Assembly: GCA_030637515.1 (NCBI GenBank)
Contig: DAOWGM010000003.1
Location: 22,337-86,336 of the forward strand
DNA: 64,000 nt
DNA from: Bacteroidales bacterium
Lineage (GTDB): Bacteria; Bacteroidota; Bacteroidia; Bacteroidales; UBA12077
Reading direction: 5' to 3'
Within the stretch, counting starts at the first letter, position 1; each line of letters begins with the position of its first letter. The translations under genes and the position numbers were made by a program. Shown one piece after another: positions 1 through 9,618 of the stretch. Below the pieces are notes generated by a model. It had not been told where the DNA came from. It worked only from the letters and a program-made list of their open reading frames with translations, and made no database searches.

Positions 1-1
1 T

Positions 2-67
2 CAGGTAAGTAAAATTGTAAAATCAGGAATGAGTCTTTTAGGAATTAATGTTCCGGAAAGAATGTAG
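2..67 (+). CDS. C-terminal end of an unidentified protein (truncated by window edge)
   Basis: An open frame runs from the window start to a TAG at 65-67. It gives 21 residues ending in GINVPERM. I do not recognise the family from so short a tail. It lies on the same strand as ffh, about 100 bp upstream. A TAnnTTTG promoter word between them suggests ffh has its own promoter. Confidence 0.45.
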   Translation, partial: QVSKIVKSGMSLLGINVPERM

Positions 68-134
68 GAAAGTTAGTACTTGAAATGAACTAAAATTTGA
101 AGTGACTAAAATCAAAAGTGAGCTAAAGTTTTTA

Positions 135-142
135 TAATTTTG
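135..142 (+). promoter_or_regulatory. Bacteroidota-type -7 element upstream of ffh
   Basis: TAATTTTG fits the -7 consensus TAnnTTTG of Bacteroidota sigma-A promoters and ends 24 nt before the ffh start codon. No clear -33 TTTG is seen at the usual spacing, so this is a moderate call. Confidence 0.4.
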
Positions 143-166
143 TATTAGTAAAAAAAGTAAAAATAT

Positions 167-1498
167 ATGTTTGAGAATCTATCGGACAGACTCGAAAAGT
201 CGTTCAAAATATTAAAAGGGCAAGGGAGAATTTCTGAAATAAACGTTGCAGAAACTTTAAAAGATGTAAGAAGAGCCTTACTTGATGCCGACGTTAACTT
301 TAAAATAGCCAAATCTTTCACCGATACGGTAAAAGATAAAGCATTAGGTGAGGATGTTCTTAATGCGATTAAACCTAGTCAATTGATGGTTAAAATTGTT
401 CGCGATGAACTTGCAGTTCTTATGGGCGAACAAGCCACTGAAATTAATCTAAAAGGAAATCCTACAGTAATATTAATTGCAGGTTTGCAAGGTTCAGGTA
501 AAACAACCTTCTCGGGTAAATTAGCTAATTATTTAAAATCAAAAAAGCAAAAACATCCATTATTGGTTGCTTGTGATATTTATCGTCCTGCTGCGATTGA
601 ACAGTTAAAAGTCTTAGGAGAACAAATTAATGTTCCTGTTTATACTGAAGAAGGAAGTAAAGATCCTGTTAAAATTGCTAAGAACGCTATTAAGCAGGCA
701 AAAAAAGATGGTCAGAATCTTGTAATTATTGATACGGCTGGTCGTTTAGCTATTGATGAAGAAATGATGAACGAGATTGCTGCGGTTAAAAAAGCAGTTG
801 ATCCACATGAAACACTTTTTGTAGTTGATTCCATGACAGGTCAGGATGCTGTAAATACAGCTAAAGAGTTTAACGATAGGCTTAATTTCGAAGGAGTTGT
901 TTTAACAAAACTTGATGGTGATACTCGTGGTGGAGCAGCACTTTCAATTCGTTCGGTTGTAAATAAACCAATTAAATTTATTGGTTCTGGCGAAAAAATG
1001 GAAGCAATTGACGTTTTCCATCCAGATAGAATGGCGGATCGTATTTTGGGTATGGGTGATGTTGTTTCGTTGGTTGAAAAAGCTCAGGAACAATATGATC
1101 AAGAAGAAGCAAGAAAATTAAGCAAGAAAATTGCTAAAAACCAGTTCGATTACAACGATTTTATTTCACAGATTGCTCAGATTAAAAAAATGGGTAATAT
1201 AAAAGATCTTGCAGGCATGATTCCAGGAATGGGAAAAATGATGAAAAATGTTGATGTTGATGATGATGCTTTTAAAGGGATAGAAGCTATCATTCAGTCA
1301 ATGACACCTGAAGAAAGAGAAAATCCTAAAGTAATGAATGGTAGTAGAAGAAAGAGAATTGCTAAAGGAAGCGGGAACGACATTCAAGAAGTGAATCGTT
1401 TAATTAAACAATTCGATGAAACAAAGAAAATGATGAAGATGATGAAGGATGGAAAAGGAATGGCTGGTTTAATGAATAAAATGCAAGGAATGAGATAA
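167..1498 (+). CDS. ffh: Signal recognition particle GTPase Ffh
   Basis: Ffh binds 4.5S RNA and signal sequences of nascent membrane proteins and delivers ribosomes to FtsY at the inner membrane. The 443-residue length is normal. An N domain (about 1-90) precedes the G domain, whose P-loop GLQGSGKT is at 106-113, followed by DTAGR and TKLDGDTRGG. The C-terminal M domain is rich in methionine (MMKMMKDGK near the end), as expected for signal-sequence and RNA binding. The start ATG is at the head of the conserved FENLSDRLEKSFK block. The receptor FtsY is also in this window, at 50929. Confidence 0.97.
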   Translation: MFENLSDRLEKSFKILKGQGRISEINVAETLKDVRRALLDADVNFKIAKSFTDTVKDKALGEDVLNAIKPSQLMVKIVRDELAVLMGEQATEINLKGNPTVILIAGLQGSGKTTFSGKLANYLKSKKQKHPLLVACDIYRPAAIEQLKVLGEQINVPVYTEEGSKDPVKIAKNAIKQAKKDGQNLVIIDTAGRLAIDEEMMNEIAAVKKAVDPHETLFVVDSMTGQDAVNTAKEFNDRLNFEGVVLTKLDGDTRGGAALSIRSVVNKPIKFIGSGEKMEAIDVFHPDRMADRILGMGDVVSLVEKAQEQYDQEEARKLSKKIAKNQFDYNDFISQIAQIKKMGNIKDLAGMIPGMGKMMKNVDVDDDAFKGIEAIIQSMTPEERENPKVMNGSRRKRIAKGSGNDIQEVNRLIKQFDETKKMMKMMKDGKGMAGLMNKMQGMR

Positions 1499-1558
1499 TT
1501 TTATTAATATGAACAATGCTTAACTTTAGAATGTTATCAAAATAAAAATCTCGGAATC

Positions 1559-2443
1559 ATGAAAATAATAGACGGAAAAAAGATAGCCAACGATATTAAA
1601 GAAGAAATTGCTCAGGAAGTAGCAGCAATACGTGAAGCAGGAGGTAAAATTCCGCATCTTGCAGCAATTATTGTTGGACACGATGGTGCAAGTGAAACTT
1701 ATGTTGGTCATAAAGAAAAAGCATGCAATCAAGTTGGTTTTAATTCTACCGTTTTTAGATTTGAAGATGATGTTGCTGAAGATACACTATTACGTAGAGT
1801 TCATGATTTAAATGAAGATCCTGAAATTGACGGGTTTATTGTTCAATTGCCTATGCCAAAGCATATTTCTGAACAAAAAATTATAGAAGCAATTGATCCT
1901 AAAAAAGATGTCGATGGTTTTCATCCAATCAATCTTGGCCGTATGGTTATTGGATTACCAGCATATATTTCTGCAACTCCTGCAGGAATAATGGAATTAA
2001 TTAAGCGATATAATATTGAAACTTTAGGCAAAGATGTTGTTGTAATCGGACGAAGTAATATTGTTGGAAAACCAATGAGTATTCTTTTAGGTCAAAAAGC
2101 AAATCCTGGAAATGCTACAGTTACTATGTGCCATAGCCGCACTAAAAACTTAAAAGAAGTTGTTTTACGTGCTGATATTGTAGTTGCTGCATTAGGAAGA
2201 GCAGAATTCTTAACTGCCGATATGGTAAAAGAAGGAGCTACCGTGATTGATGTTGGTATTACCAGAGTAAAATCTGATAAAACCAAATCAGGCTGGAAAC
2301 TACTTGGCGATGTTAAATTCGACGAAGTAGCCGAAAAAGCAGAATATATTACTCCGGTTCCCGGTGGTGTTGGTCCAATGACCATTGTTTCATTATTACA
2401 AAACACACTTAAAGCTTCAAAAGGTGAAATTTATCCTAAATGA
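1559..2443 (+). CDS. folD: Bifunctional methylenetetrahydrofolate dehydrogenase / methenyltetrahydrofolate cyclohydrolase FolD
   Basis: FolD interconverts 5,10-methylene-, methenyl- and 10-formyl-tetrahydrofolate in the cytosol, using NAD(P). At 294 residues it is of normal length. Visible family motifs are [12 protein letters not shown] (the YxxxK catalytic pair), [19 protein letters not shown], the Rossmann motif [13 protein letters not shown] and the C-terminal [11 protein letters not shown]. It lies 60 bp after ffh on the same strand, so cotranscription is possible. It ends with TGA, which shows TGA is used as a normal stop in this genome. Confidence 0.97.
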   Translation: MKIIDGKKIANDIKEEIAQEVAAIREAGGKIPHLAAIIVGHDGASETYVGHKEKACNQVGFNSTVFRFEDDVAEDTLLRRVHDLNEDPEIDGFIVQLPMPKHISEQKIIEAIDPKKDVDGFHPINLGRMVIGLPAYISATPAGIMELIKRYNIETLGKDVVVIGRSNIVGKPMSILLGQKANPGNATVTMCHSRTKNLKEVVLRADIVVAALGRAEFLTADMVKEGATVIDVGITRVKSDKTKSGWKLLGDVKFDEVAEKAEYITPVPGGVGPMTIVSLLQNTLKASKGEIYPK

Positions 2444-2641
2444 CATTTATTAACAAATCTTCATTTTATTAGCTGAAACTTTTTGTAATTGCTATTCCAT
2501 TAAGTGTTTTTATATTAGCAAATAATGCTTATTATTTGACATGTGAATAAAAATGCATTAATTTTTAATAACTTTTATTGACTTATATATATTAGGTTAG
2601 ATATTAAAGCGTATTTTCATATAATAATTTAGGAATGAATT

Positions 2642-4993
2642 ATGAATGTTAAAAATGTACTACTAATTATTTTTATAGCAGTCCTGATTACAGGATGCAA
2701 AAAGGACGATCAGTCAAGATTACAAGCAAGCTGGTCGGCAAAAGATCCGATTGCAATTCCATTTAATAACCGAAACCACGAGAAAGTCTTAGGAAATATT
2801 GCTCCAAATCCTTCATTCGAAACTGGTAAAATTTATTATCAGGAGAATGGAATAAAGTCTTTTGATATAAACGGATGGAAGCAAGTGGGAAATAATATTG
2901 AATGGATTAATAGTACGGCTAATGGAACAGGCATTAACGAAATATATGATGGAATTCATTCAGTAAAGATAACAAGAGAAATTGCTGACGAAACAGAGAG
3001 TATTGGTACAGGTATTTTAAGCGATTTTATTAAGGTTATACCAGGAAATTATTCCCTTAAGCTTTATCTTAAATTAGAAAATGTTATTCCAAATCAAATG
3101 CGTCTTGGTACTAAAATGTACGATGCTATAAATATCAAGCTTAAGTACTACGATAAGAGTAAATTAGAAGTTGATAAAACCGAATTTAATGCGTTCACTA
3201 ATGTAAATATAGATAACTCATTTAAAGCTTACTCACTTTCTAATTACTGGAGTATTAAAGAATTTGGATGGGGTGAAATTCATGGCAAAACGGCAAATTA
3301 TCCTTATTTCGATGGTGATTTGCCTGATAATGTTCGATACGTAAAGATATTTATTGGATTAAAGGGAACAGGAACAATGTGGGTTGATAAAGTCGATTTT
3401 TACTTTACAAATGAAAATTTCACCTTATTGGAGCGTCTTGAACCATACTTTAATTCATCATTAAGTGTTCAGGATATGGTTTATCCAAAACCTAAAGAAT
3501 TAGTTAAGAATTCAGATATAAACTATTATAACACAGAGAATAATGTTTATCCTATAGTTGTAATTCCTGAAAACAGTAATAAATTACTAATTAATGCTGC
3601 CCAAAGTTTTAGCAAATTGCTTAATGAAAGAATTAACAATATAAGTAAAGATCAATTTACTGGCAGTATAGAAATTGTTAAGAATAATAATCCTGAGTTA
3701 TTGCCACAAGAACAGTTTATAGTTAATATTGGAAGTTCTGATTTAACACAAGAATCTCAATTGCCTCATTCTTATTCAATTGTGCATTGTGATAGTTTGC
3801 ATAATATCGTGTGTATTAACGCATTTGATAAAGAAGGTTATGAAAATGCAGCGTTAACGTTTAAACAGCTTTTAAGCACCCAAAATTATGTATTCCATAG
3901 TGCTGATATTATTGATTATCCGGATTTTCTAAGCAGAAATATTCTTATAAATAGCTTGAGCTTTGAGCATTCTGATTTCAAGGAAAAAATTGATTTATTA
4001 AGAAGCTATAAGTATAGTACTCCTTATTTGGAGATTGGTACTAAGAATGCTGTTGAGTTCTTAAACTCTGAAAATGATAAATACAGTATTAAAATTAATT
4101 TAAGCGATTATTCAGAGCGAATAAGTTTAATAAAAAGCTTAGAATCAAATAGTTTGGCGAGTATTTTAATTTATGATGACAGAGCAGGCTTTCAAAATGA
4201 TTATACTGAAGAAGTTGAAAATATTCGCAAAATCATTAATGGTGAAAATAAGAAAGCTGAAATAGAATTATTTCCTTATTGGAGTAATTTGGAGCAAATT
4301 AGCACAGGACATGGTGAAGCAGAATACTTTTTCAAAAAATTAAATAAAAGTAATCTTAAGGATATAAATATATTCTGGAATGGTAGTTCAAAATATTCAT
4401 ACGGAATCGATTATGCTGATTTAACAAGGATGAATGAGATGACAGAAAAGACGCTAATTCTTCTTGATAATAATTTGATTAAAGATAACGCAAGGTTCAC
4501 TTCAAATAATACTGCTGAATATTACGCTGGAAAGTTAAGATTGTTATCATTTATGGAGCCTTATAATCCATATTTTTCAGCAGATTTATATGAAAATGGA
4601 AACAAAAAAATCTTGTTAAATACTCAAGATATTTCAGATTTGGACATAATAAGAGTTTTAACTGCAGCAAATTATTATTGGAATGTAGAATCTTACAATC
4701 CGGAATGGTCACTTTGGGTAGTTTTAAATAAGTTAATTGGACGTGAAAATGCAATTAACATTATTTATTTCAATGATGCTTGTTTTGGATTAATAGAAAT
4801 ATGCAAAAAGATAGAAATTGAAGGCTTGCAATTTAAAAATCAACGTATAGCAAAAAACTTTGAAAGCGATTTAAATAAGTATTATTTAATGCTTCAAGAA
4901 GGGCTTAATAACGATAATTTATTAAAAGATTTAGAACAGATTAAAACAGATATATTGAAAGATTATTATTCAATTTTAAAAACTGCAGAATAG
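2642..4993 (+). CDS. Large lipoprotein with GH84/GH20-like glycosidase core
   Basis: A signal peptide with lipobox LITGC (Cys19) marks an envelope lipoprotein. Residues about 45-265 look like a beta-sandwich carbohydrate-binding type module (NPSFETGK start, closing with MWVDKVDFYF). Residues about 285-420 resemble the small alpha/beta domain before GH20/GH84 barrels and end in a DYPDFLSRN block like the barrel entry of those families. An acidic pair, D512-D513 in ILIYDDRAG, sits where GH84 enzymes carry their catalytic Asp pair. The barrel is divergent, so the substrate (perhaps N-acetylhexosamine glycans) is inference. It has no operon partners. Confidence 0.55.
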   Translation: MNVKNVLLIIFIAVLITGCKKDDQSRLQASWSAKDPIAIPFNNRNHEKVLGNIAPNPSFETGKIYYQENGIKSFDINGWKQVGNNIEWINSTANGTGINEIYDGIHSVKITREIADETESIGTGILSDFIKVIPGNYSLKLYLKLENVIPNQMRLGTKMYDAINIKLKYYDKSKLEVDKTEFNAFTNVNIDNSFKAYSLSNYWSIKEFGWGEIHGKTANYPYFDGDLPDNVRYVKIFIGLKGTGTMWVDKVDFYFTNENFTLLERLEPYFNSSLSVQDMVYPKPKELVKNSDINYYNTENNVYPIVVIPENSNKLLINAAQSFSKLLNERINNISKDQFTGSIEIVKNNNPELLPQEQFIVNIGSSDLTQESQLPHSYSIVHCDSLHNIVCINAFDKEGYENAALTFKQLLSTQNYVFHSADIIDYPDFLSRNILINSLSFEHSDFKEKIDLLRSYKYSTPYLEIGTKNAVEFLNSENDKYSIKINLSDYSERISLIKSLESNSLASILIYDDRAGFQNDYTEEVENIRKIINGENKKAEIELFPYWSNLEQISTGHGEAEYFFKKLNKSNLKDINIFWNGSSKYSYGIDYADLTRMNEMTEKTLILLDNNLIKDNARFTSNNTAEYYAGKLRLLSFMEPYNPYFSADLYENGNKKILLNTQDISDLDIIRVLTAANYYWNVESYNPEWSLWVVLNKLIGRENAINIIYFNDACFGLIEICKKIEIEGLQFKNQRIAKNFESDLNKYYLMLQEGLNNDNLLKDLEQIKTDILKDYYSILKTAE

Positions 4994-5038
4994 CTTTAAA
5001 AAAACAGTTAAAAACCGAATATATCAATTGAAAATTGT

Positions 5039-5046
5039 TAGTTTTG
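5039..5046 (+). promoter_or_regulatory. Putative -7 element upstream of TPR gene
   Basis: TAGTTTTG matches TAnnTTTG and lies 20 nt before the ATG at 5067. That spacing supports 5067 over the GTG at 5061 as the start. The -33 box is not convincing. Confidence 0.4.
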
Positions 5047-5066
5047 CACGCACATTTTAAGTGAGT

Positions 5067-6488
5067 ATGAAAGAAGAGTTAGACGATATTTTCCAGGATG
5101 ATGAGTATAACGAGTTAGTAATTCGTTATGAGGAGATGCTCAAAAATAACCAAAGTTATTTTTTTGATGTTGTTGAATTTGAGAATATTATCGATTATTA
5201 TATTGATACAAACAAAGCTAATAATGCTTTAAAAGCTGTGAAATATGCAGCACAACAACATCCTCAATCTATCAATATAGAATTAAAGAAAGCACAAGTT
5301 CTTATTGATAAGGGACATCCTGATCAGGCTTTAAATATTCTTGAAAAAATTGAAAGGATTGAAGCCTCTAATACTGATGTTTACTTACTGAAAGGAAGTA
5401 CTTTAAATGTAATGGGACGATACAATGAAGCGGAACGCTCCTTTGATTCGGCTATAGATAATTCATATGAAGAGAAAGTAGAAATAATACACACAATTGC
5501 TCAATCTTTCGAACAAATTGGTCGTTATAAAACAGCATTAAAATATCTGCACGAAGCATTTAAACTCGATAAAAAGAATGGAATGCTTTTATATGATATT
5601 GGATATTGCTATGAAAAGATGGGGCAGATTGATAAAAGTATTAATTTTTATAAGCAATATCTCGACAAAGAACCATTTTCAGACAATGCCTGGTATAATC
5701 TTGGTATACTTTACAATAAAGCTGAAAAATACGATGAAGCAATTGATGCCTATGAATTTGCAATAGCTATTACACCTGAGTTTTCAGTAGCATATTTTAA
5801 TCTGGCAAATACATATTCAAACAAAGAAGATTATCATAACGCAATACTTAACTATAAAGAATACCTTAAATTCGACGGAAATAGTGGAGAGATTCTATCT
5901 TATATAGGAGATTGTTACGAAAGCCTTAAGGAATATGATCTTGCTATTAAATACTACGATAAAGCGCTAGAAAACGATGATTACTTTGCTGATGCATATT
6001 ATGGAAAAGCAAATGTAATGTACGATATGGGGAAGGCAGAGTTAGCCTTGTCTTTAATTGAAAAAGCAATTGTTATAAATGATATAAATGCCGAGTATTA
6101 CTTTCTTCTTGGTAATATTTATACTGAACTTAATTCAAATAAAGAAGCACTTGATGCTTATAAGAAAGCTTATGGGGTTGATCCTGAGGAAATTGATTTC
6201 TTATTAGCATTGTCTGATGCTTATTTCAATATACAGAAGGTTGATACAGCTATTCATTTATTACAAGAGTTTATAAATGATAATGCTGGTAATGCACTGG
6301 TATATTACAGATTGGCAGCTTGTTTCTTTGTTAAGAATGATAAGAAAAAAGCTTTAGAAGAATTTGAGAATGGATTAAAAATAAATCCTAAAAGCTATAT
6401 GGAAGTAATATTGTATTTTCCTGATGCAGTTGAAGATGATGATGTAAATACTTTGTTGGACAGATATTATTTCAATAAAATAAAATAA
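5067..6488 (+). CDS. Tetratricopeptide repeat protein
   Basis: The protein (473 residues from ATG 5067) is a chain of about eleven 34-residue TPR units, with patterns such as AWYNLGILYNKAEKYDEAIDA and typical GNIYTEL/AYKKA helix pairs. It has no signal peptide or membrane segment, so it is probably a cytosolic scaffold binding other proteins. The N-terminal 30 residues are acidic (ELDDIFQDDEYNE). The frame also opens at GTG 5061, but the ATG is preferred. Function is unknown; TPR proteins of this layout are common as single genes in Bacteroidota. Confidence 0.85.
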   Translation: MKEELDDIFQDDEYNELVIRYEEMLKNNQSYFFDVVEFENIIDYYIDTNKANNALKAVKYAAQQHPQSINIELKKAQVLIDKGHPDQALNILEKIERIEASNTDVYLLKGSTLNVMGRYNEAERSFDSAIDNSYEEKVEIIHTIAQSFEQIGRYKTALKYLHEAFKLDKKNGMLLYDIGYCYEKMGQIDKSINFYKQYLDKEPFSDNAWYNLGILYNKAEKYDEAIDAYEFAIAITPEFSVAYFNLANTYSNKEDYHNAILNYKEYLKFDGNSGEILSYIGDCYESLKEYDLAIKYYDKALENDDYFADAYYGKANVMYDMGKAELALSLIEKAIVINDINAEYYFLLGNIYTELNSNKEALDAYKKAYGVDPEEIDFLLALSDAYFNIQKVDTAIHLLQEFINDNAGNALVYYRLAACFFVKNDKKKALEEFENGLKINPKSYMEVILYFPDAVEDDDVNTLLDRYYFNKIK

Positions 6489-6514
6489 TTAGAAATTAAT
6501 AAATTGTTACTTTT

Positions 6515-6557
6515 AACGAAAACATGTAGATTTATTCATCTTGTTTTCGTTTTTTTA
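6515..6557 (+). terminator. Rho-independent terminator after TPR gene
   Basis: AACGAAAACA (6515-6524) pairs with TGTTTTCGTT (6542-6551) and is followed by a run of seven T. It lies 27 nt after the TPR stop codon. Confidence 0.7.
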
Positions 6558-6771
6558 TTGTTATGAAACCTTCATGACAATTTAGTTTTGACATATATGA
6601 TAATGATTATATTGGCTATGCCTTGTTATCATACAATAGAGAATTTAATCATGAAGGTTCACGAGCGGGCTGTGTTTGTGGATTGTGGGAGCGAGTAACA
6701 AAAAAATCTTATAGACCGGAAAGGCATATAAGTAATTGGCATAAAATCAATAAATTAAAAAATATATTCTC
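6558..6771. other. Structured intergenic stretch before the DUF368 gene
   Basis: No gene is seen. AACCTTCATGA (6567-6577) pairs perfectly with TCATGAAGGTT (6649-6659). Nested inside, TATGATAA (6596-6603) pairs with TTATCATA (6626-6633). Next come the words CACGAGC (6660-6666) and GCGAGTAAC (6691-6699), which recur at 61327-61350 in the hairpin island. This may be an RNA leader or a decayed intergenic repeat; I cannot assign it. Confidence 0.4.
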
Positions 6772-7710
6772 ATGAACAAGAATATTTTAAACTATATATT
6801 TCTTTCTCTAAAAGGATTTGCAATGGGAGCCGCAAATGTTATTCCAGGTGTTTCCGGTGGTACAATTGCCTTAATTACAGGTGTTTTTGAACGACTAATA
6901 AATGCAATAAAATCCTTTAATATTGTGGCAATTAGATTGTTGTTTAAAGGAAAAATCAAAGAGTTAATAAAGTACATTGATTTGTGGTTTTTAATTGCTG
7001 TTTTTTCAGGAATGATTATAAGTGTTATTTCGCTGGCGAGAGTTTTAAAATATTTATTCGAAAGTTATCCGGTATTTATTTGGTCTTTTTTCTTTGGTTT
7101 AATACTTGCATCCGTTTTTTATGTTGGTAAAACAATTCAAAAAGTAAACTTCGGTGTTATTCTGTTTTTTATAATCGGAACTGCATTGGCAGTATCTATT
7201 TCTTTAATGGAACCTGCAACACAAAACGATTCATTCTTTTATTTAGTAATATGTGGCGTAGTAGCTATTTGTAGTATGATATTACCCGGTTTATCCGGTT
7301 CATATGTATTAATTCTTATGGGAAACTATGAGTTAGTAATGATTGATTCTGTCAATAACGCTGATTTAGGAATATTAATTCCGGTTATTATTGGTGCTAT
7401 TGTCGGTTTAATTGCATTTTCACATCTATTATCATGGATTTATAAAAAATATAAAGATCAAACAATATCTATATTAACAGGGTTTATTCTTGGTTCATTA
7501 GGAGTATTGTGGCCATGGAAAAATGAGAATTTCTTACTTGATGCTGCAGGTAATTTTATTCTAAAGAACGGTGATAAAATACCACAAGTAGCAACAAAAT
7601 ATATTCCTGATTCATTTAATAAAGAAGTAATTATTGCTATACTTTTAATGCTGTCAGGAATAATTGTCATATCTTTAATCGAGAAAATTGCAGCTAAATA
7701 TAGTAAATGA
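6772..7710 (+). CDS. DUF368 (PopT-type) undecaprenyl-phosphate transporter
   Basis: This is a polytopic membrane protein of 312 residues with about eight to ten hydrophobic segments. The family mark is two related loops, NVIPGVSGGTIALITG near residue 22 and ILPGLSGSYVLILMG near residue 170, which indicate an internal duplication. DUF368 proteins have been linked to recycling of undecaprenyl phosphate across the inner membrane for wall and surface-glycan synthesis (PopT). The gene overlaps aroE by 4 bp (ATGA), so the two are translationally coupled. Assignment to DUF368 is firm; the carrier role rests on family work. Confidence 0.85.
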   Translation: MNKNILNYIFLSLKGFAMGAANVIPGVSGGTIALITGVFERLINAIKSFNIVAIRLLFKGKIKELIKYIDLWFLIAVFSGMIISVISLARVLKYLFESYPVFIWSFFFGLILASVFYVGKTIQKVNFGVILFFIIGTALAVSISLMEPATQNDSFFYLVICGVVAICSMILPGLSGSYVLILMGNYELVMIDSVNNADLGILIPVIIGAIVGLIAFSHLLSWIYKKYKDQTISILTGFILGSLGVLWPWKNENFLLDAAGNFILKNGDKIPQVATKYIPDSFNKEVIIAILLMLSGIIVISLIEKIAAKYSK

Positions 7711-8483
7711 GATTTTTTGGATTAATAGGGAAATCACTTGAACATTCTTTTTCGCCCGTATTCTTTAAAGAAAAGTTTGAAAAAGAAGGTATTCAAGATT
7801 CTTATTATCAATTATTTCCATTAAATACAATCGACGAATTTAATCAGTTGATTAATGATTTTTCTGAACTTACCGGAGTAAACGTAACAATTCCTTATAA
7901 ACAATCAATTATACAATTCCTTGACGAAATTGATGTTAATGCAAAAGAAATAGGTGCAGTTAATACCATTAAATTTGAACGTATTAATTCAAAATTAAAG
8001 CTTAAAGGTTATAATACAGATTATCTTGGATTTATTGACAGTTTAAAACCTTATTTAAAAGATTATCATAAGTCTGCTTTAATTTTAGGAACTGGAGGAA
8101 GTTCATTGGCTATTGCACATGCTTTAAAGAAACTAAGTATAAACTACATTAAAGTTTCTCGTAATCCTGTAAAAGAAGTTATGAGTTATGATTCGCTTAC
8201 AGATGAAATTCTTAATGAATTTAAACTTATAATAAATACTACCCCTTTAGGAATGTTTCCGGATGTATTGTCATATCCACAAATTCCTTACTCAGCAATT
8301 ACAAAAGACCATTTATTGTTTGATTTAACATATAATCCAAATAAAACAGTGTTTCTTAAAAAGGGAGAAGAGAACGGTGCAACTATAATAAATGGAGCAG
8401 GAATGCTAATTAATCAGGCTGAATATGCCTGGAAAATATGGAATAATATTCCGTTTTCAGATTCTTCTGAAATGTTGTTGTGA
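7707..8483 (+). CDS. aroE: Shikimate dehydrogenase
   Basis: AroE reduces 3-dehydroshikimate to shikimate with NADPH in the chorismate pathway. At 258 residues it is a short-form enzyme. Visible motifs are GKSLEHSFSP (shikimate site) near the N-terminus, NVTIPYKQ with the catalytic Lys, the Rossmann loop GTGGSSLAI, INTTPLGM and the C-terminal GAGMLINQAEYAWKIW. The start ATG overlaps the end of the DUF368 gene. No other aro genes are nearby. Confidence 0.95.
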   Translation: MRFFGLIGKSLEHSFSPVFFKEKFEKEGIQDSYYQLFPLNTIDEFNQLINDFSELTGVNVTIPYKQSIIQFLDEIDVNAKEIGAVNTIKFERINSKLKLKGYNTDYLGFIDSLKPYLKDYHKSALILGTGGSSLAIAHALKKLSINYIKVSRNPVKEVMSYDSLTDEILNEFKLIINTTPLGMFPDVLSYPQIPYSAITKDHLLFDLTYNPNKTVFLKKGEENGATIINGAGMLINQAEYAWKIWNNIPFSDSSEMLL

Positions 8484-8542
8484 AACACATTTTAGTATGA
8501 CATTATTCATGTGTATTATAAGGCGAAAGCTTGATTTTTGTA

Positions 8543-8550
8543 TAACTTTG
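8543..8550 (+). promoter_or_regulatory. Putative -7 element for the acid-kinase cluster
   Basis: TAACTTTG matches TAnnTTTG and lies 37 nt before the pta start. It would drive pta-ackA and perhaps ptb-buk, since no terminator is seen until 12894. Confidence 0.5.
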
Positions 8551-8587
8551 TGAAAAATTTATAATCAATATAAATAACTGATACATA

Positions 8588-9589
8588 ATGAATTTGTTAG
8601 ATCAAATTAAAGAAAAAGCTAAAAAGCAAAACAAAAAAATAATTCTTCCGGAATCAACAGAAGAAAGAACATTAAAGGCAGCTGACGAATTATTAAAAGA
8701 AGGTATTGCACAAATAATTCTTACAGGTAATCCACAAGAAATTAAAAAAAGAGCAGAAGAGTTAAATCTACAGAACATTGATAAAGCTATAATTATCGAT
8801 CCAATAAATCATGAAAAGAAAGAAGAGTATATTGATTTAATGGTTGAATTAAGAAAAGCAAAAGGATTAAAACGTGAGGATGCAGCAAAACTTATTGAGA
8901 ATCCTTTATACCTTGCAACTTTAATGATAAAAAATGGGGATGCAGATGGTGAAGTTGCTGGTGCAGAAAATTCTACTGGTGATGTTTTACGACCTGCTTT
9001 TCAGTACGTAAAAACTAAGCCTGGATTTAGTGTAGTTTCTGGAGCATTTCTTATGATATTAAAAGATAAAGAATTTGGAGAGGACGGATTAATTGTTTTT
9101 GCAGATTGTGCTGTTCATCCAAATCCAACTGACAAAGAACTTGCAGAAATTGCGGTTGCAACAGGTGAAACTACTCGTGCAATTGCAGGTTTTGAACCAA
9201 GAATCGCAATGTTAAGCTTTTCAACAAAAGGAAGTGCTAAGCATGAAATGGTCGATAAAGTAGTTAGTGCTACTAAAATTGCGAAGGAAATGGATCCTTC
9301 ATTAAAAATTGACGGAGAATTACAGGCAGATGCAGCAATTATTGAGGCAATCGGACAAAAAAAGGCTCCGGGAAGCGAAATTGCAGGTAAAGCAAACGTG
9401 CTTGTATTTCCTACTTTAGAAACAGGTAATATAGCATATAAATTGGTGCAAAGACTTGCTCATGCAGAAGCAGTTGGTCCAATATTACAAGGAATGGCGG
9501 CTCCAATTAATGATCTTTCAAGAGGTTGTTCAGTAAGCGATATTGTTAATTTAGTAGCTATAACAGCTAATCAGGCAGCAGGAAAATAA
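8588..9589 (+). CDS. pta: Phosphate acetyltransferase
   Basis: Pta converts acetyl-CoA and phosphate to acetyl phosphate and CoA. At 333 residues it is the short form, lacking the N-terminal DRTGG extension of the enterobacterial enzyme. Family blocks include KIILPESTEERTLKAA at the start, GDADGEVAGAENSTGDVLRPA, IVFADCAVHPNPT and the C-terminal VFPTLETGNIAYKL and GPILQGMAAPINDLSRG. It is followed 29 bp later by ackA; together they yield ATP and acetate. The related ptb at 10865 belongs to the same superfamily. Confidence 0.95.
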   Translation: MNLLDQIKEKAKKQNKKIILPESTEERTLKAADELLKEGIAQIILTGNPQEIKKRAEELNLQNIDKAIIIDPINHEKKEEYIDLMVELRKAKGLKREDAAKLIENPLYLATLMIKNGDADGEVAGAENSTGDVLRPAFQYVKTKPGFSVVSGAFLMILKDKEFGEDGLIVFADCAVHPNPTDKELAEIAVATGETTRAIAGFEPRIAMLSFSTKGSAKHEMVDKVVSATKIAKEMDPSLKIDGELQADAAIIEAIGQKKAPGSEIAGKANVLVFPTLETGNIAYKLVQRLAHAEAVGPILQGMAAPINDLSRGCSVSDIVNLVAITANQAAGK

Positions 9590-9618
9590 TTTAAACGATA
9601 TAAACTATATTAATTCAA

